Assembly (NCBI RefSeq): GCF_034313845.1
Contig: NZ_JAVIWN010000003.1
Reading direction: 5' to 3' (one strand)
Length of the DNA: 64,000 nt
Source: Actimicrobium sp034313845
Lineage (GTDB): Bacteria > Pseudomonadota > Gammaproteobacteria > Burkholderiales > Burkholderiaceae_D
The notes beneath the pieces were generated by a model, which was not told the DNA's origin, made no database searches, and saw only the letters and a list, made by a program, of their open reading frames with translations. The position numbers and the translations under genes are program-made. Shown here in pieces: positions 41,922 to 50,416 of this stretch. Each line of letters opens with the position of its first letter. Position 1 is the stretch's first letter.

Positions 41922-42992
41922 ATGAAACGTCGTCAATTTATTCAACGCTCGGCCGCACTGGTTATTGGTGCGCCATTATTCGGACTTGGCAACGAGGGAC
42001 ATGCGCAAACAGTGGGATCATTCGATGCGGTCGCTGAAATCAAAAAATTGCGTATCGCCACAGGCACATTTGCCGGTGGCTATCTGATTGCTCCGGCTGG
42101 TCGTATTAACTGGTATTTCACCAACCTCGGCATTTTGCCGATTATCCAATATCTGAATGCCGCTGACCTCGACCTGTATATCCGGACCTACCTCGATCTG
42201 TATCTGCGCCGACTGGAAGCGAATTCATCGATTCAGGATATTAACTTCACGACCACGCCGACCGGCGCATTCCAGCTGGTATTGGCCGATTCGGACGATT
42301 CGTATGCGGCCACAACCCTGTCAATCGTCGCACGCTACCTGAAAGCCAGCCAGAACTGGGCCTGGTGGGATGCCAACAAGGCCAAGTTGAAAACCATGGC
42401 GTATCTCAATCTGGCCGTGGCGATCAAGTCCAATGGCATGTCCAGCGTTTTTCAGGCACCGCGTAGCCAGTCCAATTCAGTCGGTTATCTGATGGATAAC
42501 TGCGAGGTGTATCGCGGTTTGCGGGATTACGCGGCGCTGTTGCGCTCGCGCGGCGAAGCCGTCGATGCGAATTACTACGACAGCTTTGCCACCGGTATTG
42601 CGTCACGCATCAGTGCCTCGCTGTTCGATACCGCCCGCAGTGGCTTCAAACCCAGCGATGCCGACGACGTCGCCGGGACGGCGTTTTATGCCGACACGAC
42701 GTGCCAGGTTTTTCCGCAAGCGTTCGGCATGACGGAGTTGTCGTCGTACTTCGACAAGGGCTGGGCCTACCTGAACGCGGTCACACCAAACTGGCAGGAT
42801 GGTCGCTATGACGTCTATCCGTGGGCGGTGCTGGGTTTTGTTGCGGCAAAGCGCGGCCAGTTAGTGCAGGCGCAGGCTCAGATGCGGCTTGTCGAAAGCA
42901 AGTTTGCCAACGACCGCGGCTTGGCCACGATCAATGAAATCGGTTTTTACCTGCGCTCGAAAAGTCTGCTGGCCGGTCGCGCCGACATCTGA
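41922..42992 (+). CDS. Exported protein of unknown function, possible six-hairpin glycosidase-like fold
   Basis: I do not recognise the family. The 356-residue product has a Tat-like signal (MKRRQFIQRSAALVIGAPLF, with the twin Arg at residues 3-4 and cleavage after HAQ at about 29). The mature part is alpha-helical and rich in aromatic residues (INWYFTNLGILPIIQYL, YIRTYLDLYLRRLEA, NWAWWDANKAKLKTMAYLNL, YDVYPWAVLGFVAAKRG). The repeated helix pairs with Trp/Tyr recall the (alpha/alpha)6 barrels of glycoside hydrolases, but no catalytic motif can be assigned. It stands alone after a long AT-rich spacer. Confidence 0.5.
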   Translation: MKRRQFIQRSAALVIGAPLFGLGNEGHAQTVGSFDAVAEIKKLRIATGTFAGGYLIAPAGRINWYFTNLGILPIIQYLNAADLDLYIRTYLDLYLRRLEANSSIQDINFTTTPTGAFQLVLADSDDSYAATTLSIVARYLKASQNWAWWDANKAKLKTMAYLNLAVAIKSNGMSSVFQAPRSQSNSVGYLMDNCEVYRGLRDYAALLRSRGEAVDANYYDSFATGIASRISASLFDTARSGFKPSDADDVAGTAFYADTTCQVFPQAFGMTELSSYFDKGWAYLNAVTPNWQDGRYDVYPWAVLGFVAAKRGQLVQAQAQMRLVESKFANDRGLATINEIGFYLRSKSLLAGRADI

Positions 42993-43024
42993 CCAAGGGC
43001 ACCAAATGGGGCCCCGATGTGCGG

Positions 43025-43030
43025 TAAAAT
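43025..43030 (+). promoter_or_regulatory. Possible -10 element of dnaX
   Basis: TAAAAT at 43025-43030 in the context GCGGTAAAATCGC lies 27 bases before the dnaX ATG. No clear -35 was found. Confidence 0.35.
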
Positions 43031-43057
43031 CGCACTTTGCCGATTCGTTGGGCCCCC

Positions 43058-45046
43058 ATGTCCTATCAAGTTCTTGCCCGAAAATATCGTCCCCGCAGTT
43101 TCGACACGCTGGTCGGACAAGAGCACGTGGTGCGGGCGCTCAGCCATGCGCTCGACAGCGGACGTCTGCATCACGCGTACCTGTTCACTGGTACGCGCGG
43201 CGTCGGCAAGACGACACTATCCCGCATCCTCGCCAAGGCCTTCAATTGCATCGGACTCGACGGTAACGGCGGCATCACCGCCACACCCTGCGGTGTCTGC
43301 GCAGCCTGCAGCGCCATTGATGCCGGCCGCTTCGTCGATTACATCGAGCTCGACGCGGCCTCCAATCGCGGTGTCGAAGAGATGGCGCAATTGCTGGAGC
43401 AGGCGGTCTATGCGCCGTCGAATGCACGCTTCAAGGTCTACATGATCGATGAAGTCCACATGCTGACCAACCACGCTTTCAACGCGATGTTGAAGACCCT
43501 GGAAGAACCGCCCGAACACGTCAAGTTCATCCTCGCGACCACCGACCCGCAAAAAATTCCCGTCACGGTCCTGTCGCGCTGCCTGCAGTTCAATCTCAAG
43601 CAAATGCCGCCCGGACATATCGTCGCCCACCTTGACGACATCCTCGGTCAGGAAGGCATCAGCTTCGAGACGCCAGCCCTGCGTTTGCTGGCACAAGGTG
43701 CGCAAGGCTCGATGCGCGATGCGCTGTCGCTGACCGACCAGGCCATTGCGTACGCCGCCGGTACCGTCACGCTCGATGCGGTGCAAGGCATGCTGGGCGC
43801 GCTGGACCAGTCCTTTCTGATCCGGTTGCTCGACGCGCTCGCCACACAGGACGGCGCTGGCTTGCTGGCCGTAGCCGATGAGATGGCCGTGCGCAGCCTG
43901 TCTTACAACAACGCACTGCGCGATCTGGGCACCTTGCTGCACCGTCTCGCGCTGGCGCAATCGGTACCGGCGGCGTTGCCGGAAGACTTGCCGGAACGTG
44001 CCGATATCGTGCGACTGGCCGCATTATTCGATGCCGAGGAAGTCCAGTTGTTTTATCAGATCGCCGTGCACGGTCGCAATGAACTCAGCCTGGCACCGGA
44101 CGAATACGCCGGCTTTTCGATGACGCTGCTGCGCATGCTGGCGTTCCGTCCGGAGCATGCCGGAACGCAGTCAGCATCACCATTGGCATCGTCATCGGCA
44201 ACAGCGGCAACAGCGGTAGCACCGCGTGCACCGGCCCGGCTCAGTGCCGCGCCAGCAGCCGTGGTCAGCAGTATGCCGGTCGCGCCACGTGCTGTTGCGG
44301 CTGCAAGTGCGTCTGCAACGGTGCCTGCAACTGCGCCGCTCAGTCCAGCCCGCGCCGCGCTGGAAGCCGCGCGCGGCATGACGCGTCCGAATGGTGGCGT
44401 ATCGACACCGCCGCCAGCACGCGTACCAGAACCTAAATCCGAACCAAGGGCCAAGCCGGTCGCCGCAGCGCCATGGGAAGACAACATGCCGCCGATGGGC
44501 GAATTCCCGGACGACGATCAATTCGAGCAGGCTCAAAAAAAAACTGAACCGCCGCTAGGTGCGTCACCACCAGCGCCAGCGCCAGTGCGTGCCGCAGCAC
44601 CAATACCAACGCTCGCTCCGCCCGAGCCGGTCGCCGCGATGGTGGTGATGCCGGTGCCGGAACTCGATTGGGACGGCGACTGGCCGGTGTTGGCGGCGCA
44701 ATTGCCGGTGCGCGGCGTGGTGCAGCAACTGGCGCTGCAAGCCGAACTGGTTCGTTGCGACAAGGTCGATGGCATCGTGCTGCACTTGCGGGTGCCGCTC
44801 GAAACGCTGGCCTCGCCAGCCAATATCGACAAGCTCGCCACCGCCCTGACGACGCAATTCAACCGGCCGGTCCGCGTGAGCACCGAACTCGGCATCGCGC
44901 GCCACACCGCCAATGCCAAAGCCAATGCCGAGCGCGCCGCACAGCAGCAGGTAGCCGAACAACAAATCCAGGCCGACCCGTTCGTGCAGGCGATGATGCG
45001 TGAATTCGGTGCCACCATCGTGCCCGGCTCGATCAGACCGCACTGA
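43058..45046 (+). CDS. dnaX: DNA polymerase III subunit tau (and gamma)
   Basis: DnaX is the clamp-loader ATPase; tau also binds the polymerase core and DnaB. The 662-residue tau begins MSYQVLARKYRPRSFDTLVG, has Walker A GTRGVGKTT (about 48-56), the zinc cysteines around CGVCAACSA, Walker B IDEVHML and sensor SRCLQFNL. Residues about 380-540 are a Pro/Ala-rich linker, followed by a tau-specific C-terminal domain. An A9 run at codons 493-496 would cause slippage to a TGA and give a gamma form of about 496 residues. It is first in dnaX-ybaB-recR. Confidence 0.95.
   Translation: MSYQVLARKYRPRSFDTLVGQEHVVRALSHALDSGRLHHAYLFTGTRGVGKTTLSRILAKAFNCIGLDGNGGITATPCGVCAACSAIDAGRFVDYIELDAASNRGVEEMAQLLEQAVYAPSNARFKVYMIDEVHMLTNHAFNAMLKTLEEPPEHVKFILATTDPQKIPVTVLSRCLQFNLKQMPPGHIVAHLDDILGQEGISFETPALRLLAQGAQGSMRDALSLTDQAIAYAAGTVTLDAVQGMLGALDQSFLIRLLDALATQDGAGLLAVADEMAVRSLSYNNALRDLGTLLHRLALAQSVPAALPEDLPERADIVRLAALFDAEEVQLFYQIAVHGRNELSLAPDEYAGFSMTLLRMLAFRPEHAGTQSASPLASSSATAATAVAPRAPARLSAAPAAVVSSMPVAPRAVAAASASATVPATAPLSPARAALEAARGMTRPNGGVSTPPPARVPEPKSEPRAKPVAAAPWEDNMPPMGEFPDDDQFEQAQKKTEPPLGASPPAPAPVRAAAPIPTLAPPEPVAAMVVMPVPELDWDGDWPVLAAQLPVRGVVQQLALQAELVRCDKVDGIVLHLRVPLETLASPANIDKLATALTTQFNRPVRVSTELGIARHTANAKANAERAAQQQVAEQQIQADPFVQAMMREFGATIVPGSIRPH
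44535..44547 (+). promoter_or_regulatory. A9 slippery site in dnaX with an immediate -1 stop
   Basis: Nine A lie at 44535-44543 in the frame CAA AAA AAA ACT. A -1 slip reads AAC and then TGA (44545-44547); a +1 slip ends at TAG a few codons later. Either truncates DnaX right after the ATPase and linker region, as expected for gamma. Programmed slippage is known in dnaX of other bacteria; here it is inferred. Confidence 0.6.
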
Positions 45047-45085
45047 TCCGCACTGACTATTTCAAACCCTCACAGGAGAAACACC

Positions 45086-45412
45086 ATGATGAAAAACCAA
45101 CTCGCCGGCATGATGAAAAAAGTGCAATCGATGCAGGACGACATGAAAAAGATGCAGGACCAGTTAGCCCTGATCAACGTCGAAGGCGAATCCGGTGCCG
45201 GCCTCGTAAAAGTCACGATGAGCTGCAAGAACGACGTCAAGCGTGTCGTCATCGACCCGTCGCTGCTGGCCGAAGACAAGGACATGCTCGAAGACCTGGT
45301 AGCTGCCGCCGTCAACGACGCCGTGCGCAAGGCCGAAGCACTGACCGCCGAAAAAATGTCGGGCGTGACTGCCGGCATGCCGATTCCTCCCGGCTTCAAA
45401 ATGCCATTCTGA
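45086..45412 (+). CDS. ybaB: YbaB/EbfC nucleoid-associated protein
   Basis: YbaB dimers bind DNA with a tweezer-like fold. The 108-residue product has the helical N-terminus MKNQLAGMMKKVQSMQDDMK and the conserved sheet VEGESGAGLVKVTMSCKNDV (about 32-51) and VVIDPSLLAEDKDMLEDLV, then a PPGFKMPF tail, which is standard. ATG 45086 follows CACAGGAGAAACACC. It lies between dnaX and recR as in most proteobacteria. Confidence 0.95.
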   Translation: MMKNQLAGMMKKVQSMQDDMKKMQDQLALINVEGESGAGLVKVTMSCKNDVKRVVIDPSLLAEDKDMLEDLVAAAVNDAVRKAEALTAEKMSGVTAGMPIPPGFKMPF

Positions 45413-45431
45413 CGACCAGGTCGTTGCGCCG

Positions 45432-46028
45432 ATGAAGACTCCTTCCAGCCTCGAGTTCCTGACCGAAACGCTGCGCCGCTTGCCCGGTGTCGGTCCCAAG
45501 TCGGCGCAGCGCATCGCCTATCACCTGATGCAGCACGACCGCGACGGTGCCGAGCAGCTCGGCCGCGCGCTGTTGCAGGCGGTCGACCGGGTTCAGCATT
45601 GCAGCCGCTGCAATACCTTCACCGAACATCTTGTCTGCGAAACCTGCCTTGATCCCGAGCGCGACGCGACGCTGCTGTGCGTTGTCGAGACACCGGGCGA
45701 CCAGCTGATGATCGAACAGACGCTGACCTACAAAGGGTTTTACTTCGTGCTGATGGGCCGGTTGTCGCCACTCGACGGCATCGGTCCGAAAGATATACAT
45801 CTCGACCGGCTGATCCTGCGCGCGGCCGATGGCGTCGTGGCCGAAGTGGTGCTGGCGACGAATTTCACCAACGAAGGCGAAGCCACCGCGCATTACATTT
45901 CCGAGACCATGAAAGCGCGTGGCCTGAAGGTGAGCCGGCTTGCACGTGGCGTGCCGGTCGGCGGCGAACTCGAATATGTCGACGCCGGCACCATTGCCCG
46001 CGCGATGCTGGACCGGAGAACGACATGA
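45432..46028 (+). CDS. recR: Recombination protein RecR
   Basis: RecR works with RecO and RecF to load RecA on gapped DNA. The 198-residue product has the helix-hairpin-helix region LRRLPGVGPKSAQRIAYHLM (about 14-33), the zinc finger CSRCNTFTEHLVCETC (about 57-72) and a Toprim domain (about 80-175) with VETPGDQLMIEQ and LATNFTNEGEATAHYI. It overlaps the CoA-transferase start by four bases. Confidence 0.96.
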   Translation: MKTPSSLEFLTETLRRLPGVGPKSAQRIAYHLMQHDRDGAEQLGRALLQAVDRVQHCSRCNTFTEHLVCETCLDPERDATLLCVVETPGDQLMIEQTLTYKGFYFVLMGRLSPLDGIGPKDIHLDRLILRAADGVVAEVVLATNFTNEGEATAHYISETMKARGLKVSRLARGVPVGGELEYVDAGTIARAMLDRRTT

Positions 46029-47275
46029 CGACTGCAACCACGCCAGCCACCGGGCCATTGGCCGGCATCAAGGTCCTCGAACTGGGCACGCTGATCGCCG
46101 GACCGTTTTGCGCCCGCATGCTGGCCGAGTTCGGTGCCGACGTGATCAAGATCGAAGCGCCCGACGGCGGTGATCCGCTGCGCCAGTGGCGCGTGCTGAA
46201 AGACGGTACCTCGCTGTGGTGGTCGGTCCAGGCCCGCAACAAAAAAAGCCTGACGCTCAATCTGAAAGACCCGCGTGCGCAGGATATCGCGCGGCGTCTC
46301 GCGCTCGACGCCGACATCATCATCGAAAATTACCGCCCCGGCGTGCTCGAAAAATGGCAGCTCGGCTACGACCAGTTGAAGGCCCTCAATCCGGCCGCGA
46401 TCATGGTGCGCCTGTCCGGTTACGGTCAGACCGGACCGATGAAGGACTTGCCCGGCTTCGGTGCCATTGCCGAATCGATGGGCGGCTTGCGCTATGTCTC
46501 GGGTCATGCGGACCGGCCGCCGGTGCGGGTCGGCATTTCGATTGGCGACTCGGTCGCGGCGATGCATGGCGTGATCGGCGCGATGATGGCGCTGCGCCAC
46601 CGCGATGCCAGCGGCGGTCGCTGGAATGGCAAGACGGATGACGACTGCGTGGCAGGGCAGGGCCAGATGGTCGACGTCGCACTGTACGAATCGGTGTTCA
46701 ACCTGATGGAATCGCTGGTGCCGGAATTCGATCACGCCGGCGTCGTACGCGAACGCACCGGCGGTGCCTTGCCCGGCATCGTGCCATCGAACACCTACAC
46801 CACCGGCGATGGCGACAACATCGTCATTGCCGGCAATGGCGATGCCATCTTCAAGCGCCTGATGGTGGCGATCGACCGCAGCGACATGGCGACCGATCCG
46901 CAACTGGCGCGCAACGATGGCCGGGTACCGCGTACTGCCGAGATCGATGGCGCGATCCAGTCCTGGTGCACCACGCAAACCATCGATACCGCGCTGGCAA
47001 CCTTGCAAGCAGCCGATGTCCCGGTTGGCAAAATTTACTCGGTGCGCGACATGCTGAGCGACCCGCAATTTCTGGCCCGCCAGATGTTCGAGCAGCACGC
47101 GTTCGCCGATGGCACGCCGGTCAAGCTGCCGGCGATTTCACCGAAACTGTCGGCCACACCGGGACAGACGCGCTGGCTCGGGCCGGCGCTCGGTGCGCAC
47201 AATGCCGAGGTACTGGCCGAGCTGGGTTTCGATGCGGCGGCGATCGCGCAACTGCGTGATGACGGCGTAATCTGA
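46025..47275 (+). CDS. CaiB/BaiF family III CoA transferase
   Basis: Family III transferases move CoA between acyl groups through an aspartyl intermediate. The 416-residue product begins MTTATTPATGPLAGIKVLEL and has GTLIAGPFCARMLAEFGADV and IKIEAPDGGDPLR (about 20-54), ARNKKSLTLNLKDPR, and ENYRPGVLEKWQLGYDQL with SGYGQTGPMKDLPGF (about 136-150), where the catalytic Asp is expected slightly further on. The C-terminal domain includes VPVGKIYSVRDMLSDPQFLA. Substrate unknown. ATG 46025 overlaps the recR stop, suggesting coupled translation, though the pairing is not a known functional one. Confidence 0.9.
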   Translation: MTTATTPATGPLAGIKVLELGTLIAGPFCARMLAEFGADVIKIEAPDGGDPLRQWRVLKDGTSLWWSVQARNKKSLTLNLKDPRAQDIARRLALDADIIIENYRPGVLEKWQLGYDQLKALNPAAIMVRLSGYGQTGPMKDLPGFGAIAESMGGLRYVSGHADRPPVRVGISIGDSVAAMHGVIGAMMALRHRDASGGRWNGKTDDDCVAGQGQMVDVALYESVFNLMESLVPEFDHAGVVRERTGGALPGIVPSNTYTTGDGDNIVIAGNGDAIFKRLMVAIDRSDMATDPQLARNDGRVPRTAEIDGAIQSWCTTQTIDTALATLQAADVPVGKIYSVRDMLSDPQFLARQMFEQHAFADGTPVKLPAISPKLSATPGQTRWLGPALGAHNAEVLAELGFDAAAIAQLRDDGVI

Positions 47276-47353
47276 CCGCAAGAGCGTGCCCGTGACGGAC
47301 AACCCGGAAGCCATCTACACTAAGCCCCCTTCCAGATAAAAATAGGACAGTCC

Positions 47354-47791
47354 ATGAACATCCCTTTCGCACGTGTCGCAACTGCCTTGGCCATTGCCGT
47401 TACTGTCCTGGCCGCCGCCGGCTGTGCTACTCAGGTCAACATGCCGCTAGGCGACGCCAAGTTAAATGGCACGCAAGAGGTGCCGCCGGTCAGTACCTCG
47501 GCAATCGGTACCGCAATGATCACGGTGACGGCAAACAAATCAGTCAGCGGTCGTGTGACGACCAGCGGTCTGGAAGGCAAGGCGGCGCATATCCATCAGG
47601 GCGCACCCGGCATGAATGGCGGGGTTGTGATCGGCCTGACCAAAAATACCGATGGCAGCTGGTCGGTCCCCCTCGATGCCAAACTGACCGACGCCCAATA
47701 CGCCAGCTACCAGGCCGGCAATCTGTACGTCAACGTGCATACCGCTGCCAATCCAGGTGGAGAGATTCGTGCCCAGCTCAACGCACGCTGA
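47354..47791 (+). CDS. CHRD-domain lipoprotein
   Basis: The 145-residue product has a lipoprotein signal with Cys23 in VLAAAGCATQ, then one CHRD domain (about 32-143): LNGTQEVPPVSTSAIGTAMI, HIHQGAPGMNGGVVIGL and LYVNVHTAANPGGEIRAQL. CHRD domains are small beta folds named after chordin; in bacteria their role is unknown. It is probably attached to a membrane and faces the periplasm. Its 3' end overlaps the next gene. Confidence 0.88.
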   Translation: MNIPFARVATALAIAVTVLAAAGCATQVNMPLGDAKLNGTQEVPPVSTSAIGTAMITVTANKSVSGRVTTSGLEGKAAHIHQGAPGMNGGVVIGLTKNTDGSWSVPLDAKLTDAQYASYQAGNLYVNVHTAANPGGEIRAQLNAR

Positions 47792-48053
47792 TCCGTCGCC
47801 AGCGACGGCGCTCACGCCCGAAGATATTGATCGCATCATCCAGATGGCGTGGGAAGACCGCACCGCTTTCGATACCATCAAGATTCAGTTCGGCGTGACC
47901 GAAGCGCAAGTCATCAAGCTCATGCGCAAGCACATGAAGCGCTCCAGTTTTACGATGTGGCGCGAGCGTGTGAGTGGCCGCAAGACCAAGCATCTGGCCT
48001 TGCGGTCGGACGACGTGATGCGCTTCAAGTCGAGCGATCAAAAGGGCCTGTAG
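47769..48053 (+). CDS. DUF2805 / TIGR03643 family protein
   Basis: This is a small basic protein of unknown function. LTPEDIDRIIQMAWEDRTAF, FGVTEAQVIKLMRKHMKRSS and MWRERVSGRKTKHLALRSDD are the family core. The middle looks like a helix-turn-helix, so nucleic-acid binding is possible. Two GTG codons (47757 and 47769) could start it; both overlap the CHRD gene and neither has a strong ribosome-binding site, so the start is uncertain by four codons. Confidence 0.7.
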   Translation: MPSSTHADPSPATALTPEDIDRIIQMAWEDRTAFDTIKIQFGVTEAQVIKLMRKHMKRSSFTMWRERVSGRKTKHLALRSDDVMRFKSSDQKGL

Positions 48054-48065
48054 CCGCTACCAGCA

Positions 48066-50039
48066 CTACCAGCGCACCGGCCCGGGGCTGGCAAATCCGA
48101 ACGGCATGGATTGCAAGGCACCGGCTTGCAAGCTACTCAGATAGGCGGCATACGCCGGGTCGATTCCACTTGCCATCATCGCCAGAAGCGGATTGAAGCC
48201 GGCCGTTGCCAGCGATTCGCCCTGGGCAAGCCGGCGACCGAACACGGGCGCACCGGCAACCGGTCCCGGCTGCGCCAGGAAAGCCTGCTGCGTTTGAACC
48301 GGCATGCCGCGCTGCGGTTGCAAACCGACCGCGATCAAGACATCCGGCAGTCCGAATCCGGTGCGGGTCTGGTCGCCCAGATTGATCGGTTGCGAACTGG
48401 CCTTGATGATCTGGAACAGCCGTTCGACCCGTGCCGGTCCGCGCGCCTTGAAAGCTCCCTGAAAATCCGGATGATGCGCCAGCACCAGCGCCGCCAGGCC
48501 TGTCACATGCGGTGCCGCCATCGAGGTGCCGTCCCACGCCGCGTAATTGTTGGATGGCACCGACGAGGCAATCGCCACGCCCGGTGCGCACACCGCAACC
48601 TGCGGCCCGAAGCAAGTGAACTTGGGCGAAAAGAACCCGTTCGCGTCAACCTGCGATCCCAGTGTCTGCGTGTGATAACTATCTTGCGGGAACTCGTTGA
48701 GTCGACCCAGCGCCGCCACCGCCAGCACGTTCGGTGACGAGGCCGGATATTGCACCGCGCCGCCCGAATTGCCCGCTGCGACAATGCAGGCCACTCCGGC
48801 CAGCTTGGCGCGCTGGATCTGCTGCTCCAGCGCTTCGGATGGTTCGATACCGCCAAGACTCAGGTTGACCACATCGATCTGCTTCTCGATGCAATATTCG
48901 AGCGCATCAATGAGCTGGCTGACCTGCCCGCCCGGGAACAGCTTGCAGGCATGGACTTCGGCATCCGGTGCGAAACCGCGTATCCCGACCGTGCTGCTGG
49001 CACCGGCAATGACGCCGGCACAATGCGAACCGTGCGATACCGTATCAATATTCCAGCCGCCCGGATTGGTGGTTTTATGCATGACGTCGAAGCCGAAGCG
49101 GATTTTTTTCAGGTCGTCGTGACTGGTGGCGGCGCCGGAATCGACGATGCCAACCCGTATCCCCTGACCGCGATAGGTTTGTGGCAGCTGGTCCAGGCGC
49201 ATCGCTTTCTGGCCCCAGCCGAACGTTTGTTCTTGCGGAAAGTTTGCCAGTGACGGCCACTCCGACAGCAAGCGCATGCCGATCACGTTCGGTTCAGTCG
49301 TGCTGATGTCCGGTTCGGCCTGATAAAAACTCCAGTAATCAGCCTTGGGTTTGACGTACAGCCCACGGATTGTTTGCGGCGTATCGCCATACAGGGCCAG
49401 TGTCACCCGCCCGCTGACATCGGAAACGCCGGACGTCGGCAGCATGCTGCCAAACAGGTAGACCTCGGCTTCAGGCAGCGGCATGTCGTCCTTGCCTAAC
49501 ACCAGTATCGGAATATTGAGGGCCGGTCCGGCGCTGGCCACCGAGCACGTCACCAATCCCGGTTGCGGCGCGACCTCGTGCAGCACCAGCGGATGATCGC
49601 GTTCGACGATCAGCCTGCCTTGCGCCTGCTGGTGCAGGATGCCGGCTTTCTGGTCGGTCATGCGCGCCACCAGAACGCTCGGGACGTCGGCACCCATGCC
49701 GTCTGCCAGTACGCCGATGGCGTTTTTCGGACCGACGGTATCAATCACATCGATGTCGGGACTGGAGCGCAGCGCCTGTTCGATGGCACTGAAGGCAAGC
49801 GGTTGCAAGCCCATCGCTTGCAGTCCGGGCGAGTGACGCGCCGCGATCAGGAATTGTCCCTTGCGCTGCGAGATGCCGTGTCGCGGGGGCGCAGCGCTGG
49901 TCGCGCTGCTGCCTGAGCTGGCTGCGTTTGTTGCTGCTCCGGCACTGGCACCATTGCCGTTGCCGGCGCGACTGTCGTTACTGCTTTCGTCGGCAGGCGG
50001 ATGCGCGCCCGGGGTCGGGGTATCGGTATTCTTGGCCAT
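48066..50039 (-). CDS. Subtilisin-like serine peptidase (S8) without signal peptide
   Basis: The 657-residue product has a disordered Ala/Ser/Gly-rich N-terminus (1-55) with no secretion signal. A prodomain-like region follows (about 60-155, QFLIAARHSPGL to LIVERDHPLVLHE), then a small beta domain (about 172-235). The S8 catalytic domain (about 290-585) has Asp300 in VGIVDSGAATSHDDL, His336 in HGSHCAGVIAG, oxyanion Asn424 in AAGNSGG and Ser506 in WDGTSMAAPHVTG. All catalytic residues are present, so it should be active. It is followed upstream by a small prodomain-like protein and a glycine-zipper protein on the same strand. Confidence 0.9.
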   Translation of the reverse strand: MAKNTDTPTPGAHPPADESSNDSRAGNGNGASAGAATNAASSGSSATSAAPPRHGISQRKGQFLIAARHSPGLQAMGLQPLAFSAIEQALRSSPDIDVIDTVGPKNAIGVLADGMGADVPSVLVARMTDQKAGILHQQAQGRLIVERDHPLVLHEVAPQPGLVTCSVASAGPALNIPILVLGKDDMPLPEAEVYLFGSMLPTSGVSDVSGRVTLALYGDTPQTIRGLYVKPKADYWSFYQAEPDISTTEPNVIGMRLLSEWPSLANFPQEQTFGWGQKAMRLDQLPQTYRGQGIRVGIVDSGAATSHDDLKKIRFGFDVMHKTTNPGGWNIDTVSHGSHCAGVIAGASSTVGIRGFAPDAEVHACKLFPGGQVSQLIDALEYCIEKQIDVVNLSLGGIEPSEALEQQIQRAKLAGVACIVAAGNSGGAVQYPASSPNVLAVAALGRLNEFPQDSYHTQTLGSQVDANGFFSPKFTCFGPQVAVCAPGVAIASSVPSNNYAAWDGTSMAAPHVTGLAALVLAHHPDFQGAFKARGPARVERLFQIIKASSQPINLGDQTRTGFGLPDVLIAVGLQPQRGMPVQTQQAFLAQPGPVAGAPVFGRRLAQGESLATAGFNPLLAMMASGIDPAYAAYLSSLQAGALQSMPFGFASPGPVRW

Positions 50040-50054
50040 GTCGTCTCTTCCTTT

Positions 50055-50342
50055 TTATTGCAGATTGCCCGGCCACTGGTCGGACTCGTCAAATAGCGAG
50101 AGCGGGCGATCGGGTTCGATTTTCAATGGACTTGCTTGTGTAAAACGCTGCTCCAGCGCGGCGGCTTTCGCGTTGCTCATGGCGAGCACCACGGTATGCG
50201 GGTGGCCGATCGGACCAATTTGGTCGATCAGTTCCAGCTCGGGATCAATGCTGGCCTCGTCTATGAAAGCGGCCAGCGCGGCCGGGTCTGTCGAGCGGAT
50301 GATGAAATGGCCCGATTCCGCCTGGTGTTGGTTCGATGGCAT
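50055..50342 (-). CDS. Free-standing protein similar to the prodomain of the neighbouring subtilase
   Basis: I do not know a named family for this 95-residue protein. It aligns by eye with residues about 60-155 of the adjacent subtilase: GHFIIRS with GQFLIAA, ELELIDQIGPIG with DIDVIDTVGPKN, VVLAMSNAKAAALEQ with VLVARMTDQKAGILHQ and LKIEPDRPLSLFD with LIVERDHPLVLHE. It ends 15 bases before the subtilase start, on the same strand. By analogy with I9-type inhibitors and propeptides, it may chaperone or inhibit the subtilase; this is inference. No signal peptide. Confidence 0.75.
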   Translation of the reverse strand: MPSNQHQAESGHFIIRSTDPAALAAFIDEASIDPELELIDQIGPIGHPHTVVLAMSNAKAAALEQRFTQASPLKIEPDRPLSLFDESDQWPGNLQ

Positions 50343-50416
50343 GCGTAAGTCTCCTTAAAAAACCAAGCTGAACGCCGCAGCGCCAGCCTGGTGTGGGACG
50401 CCGGATCAGTCAGTCA

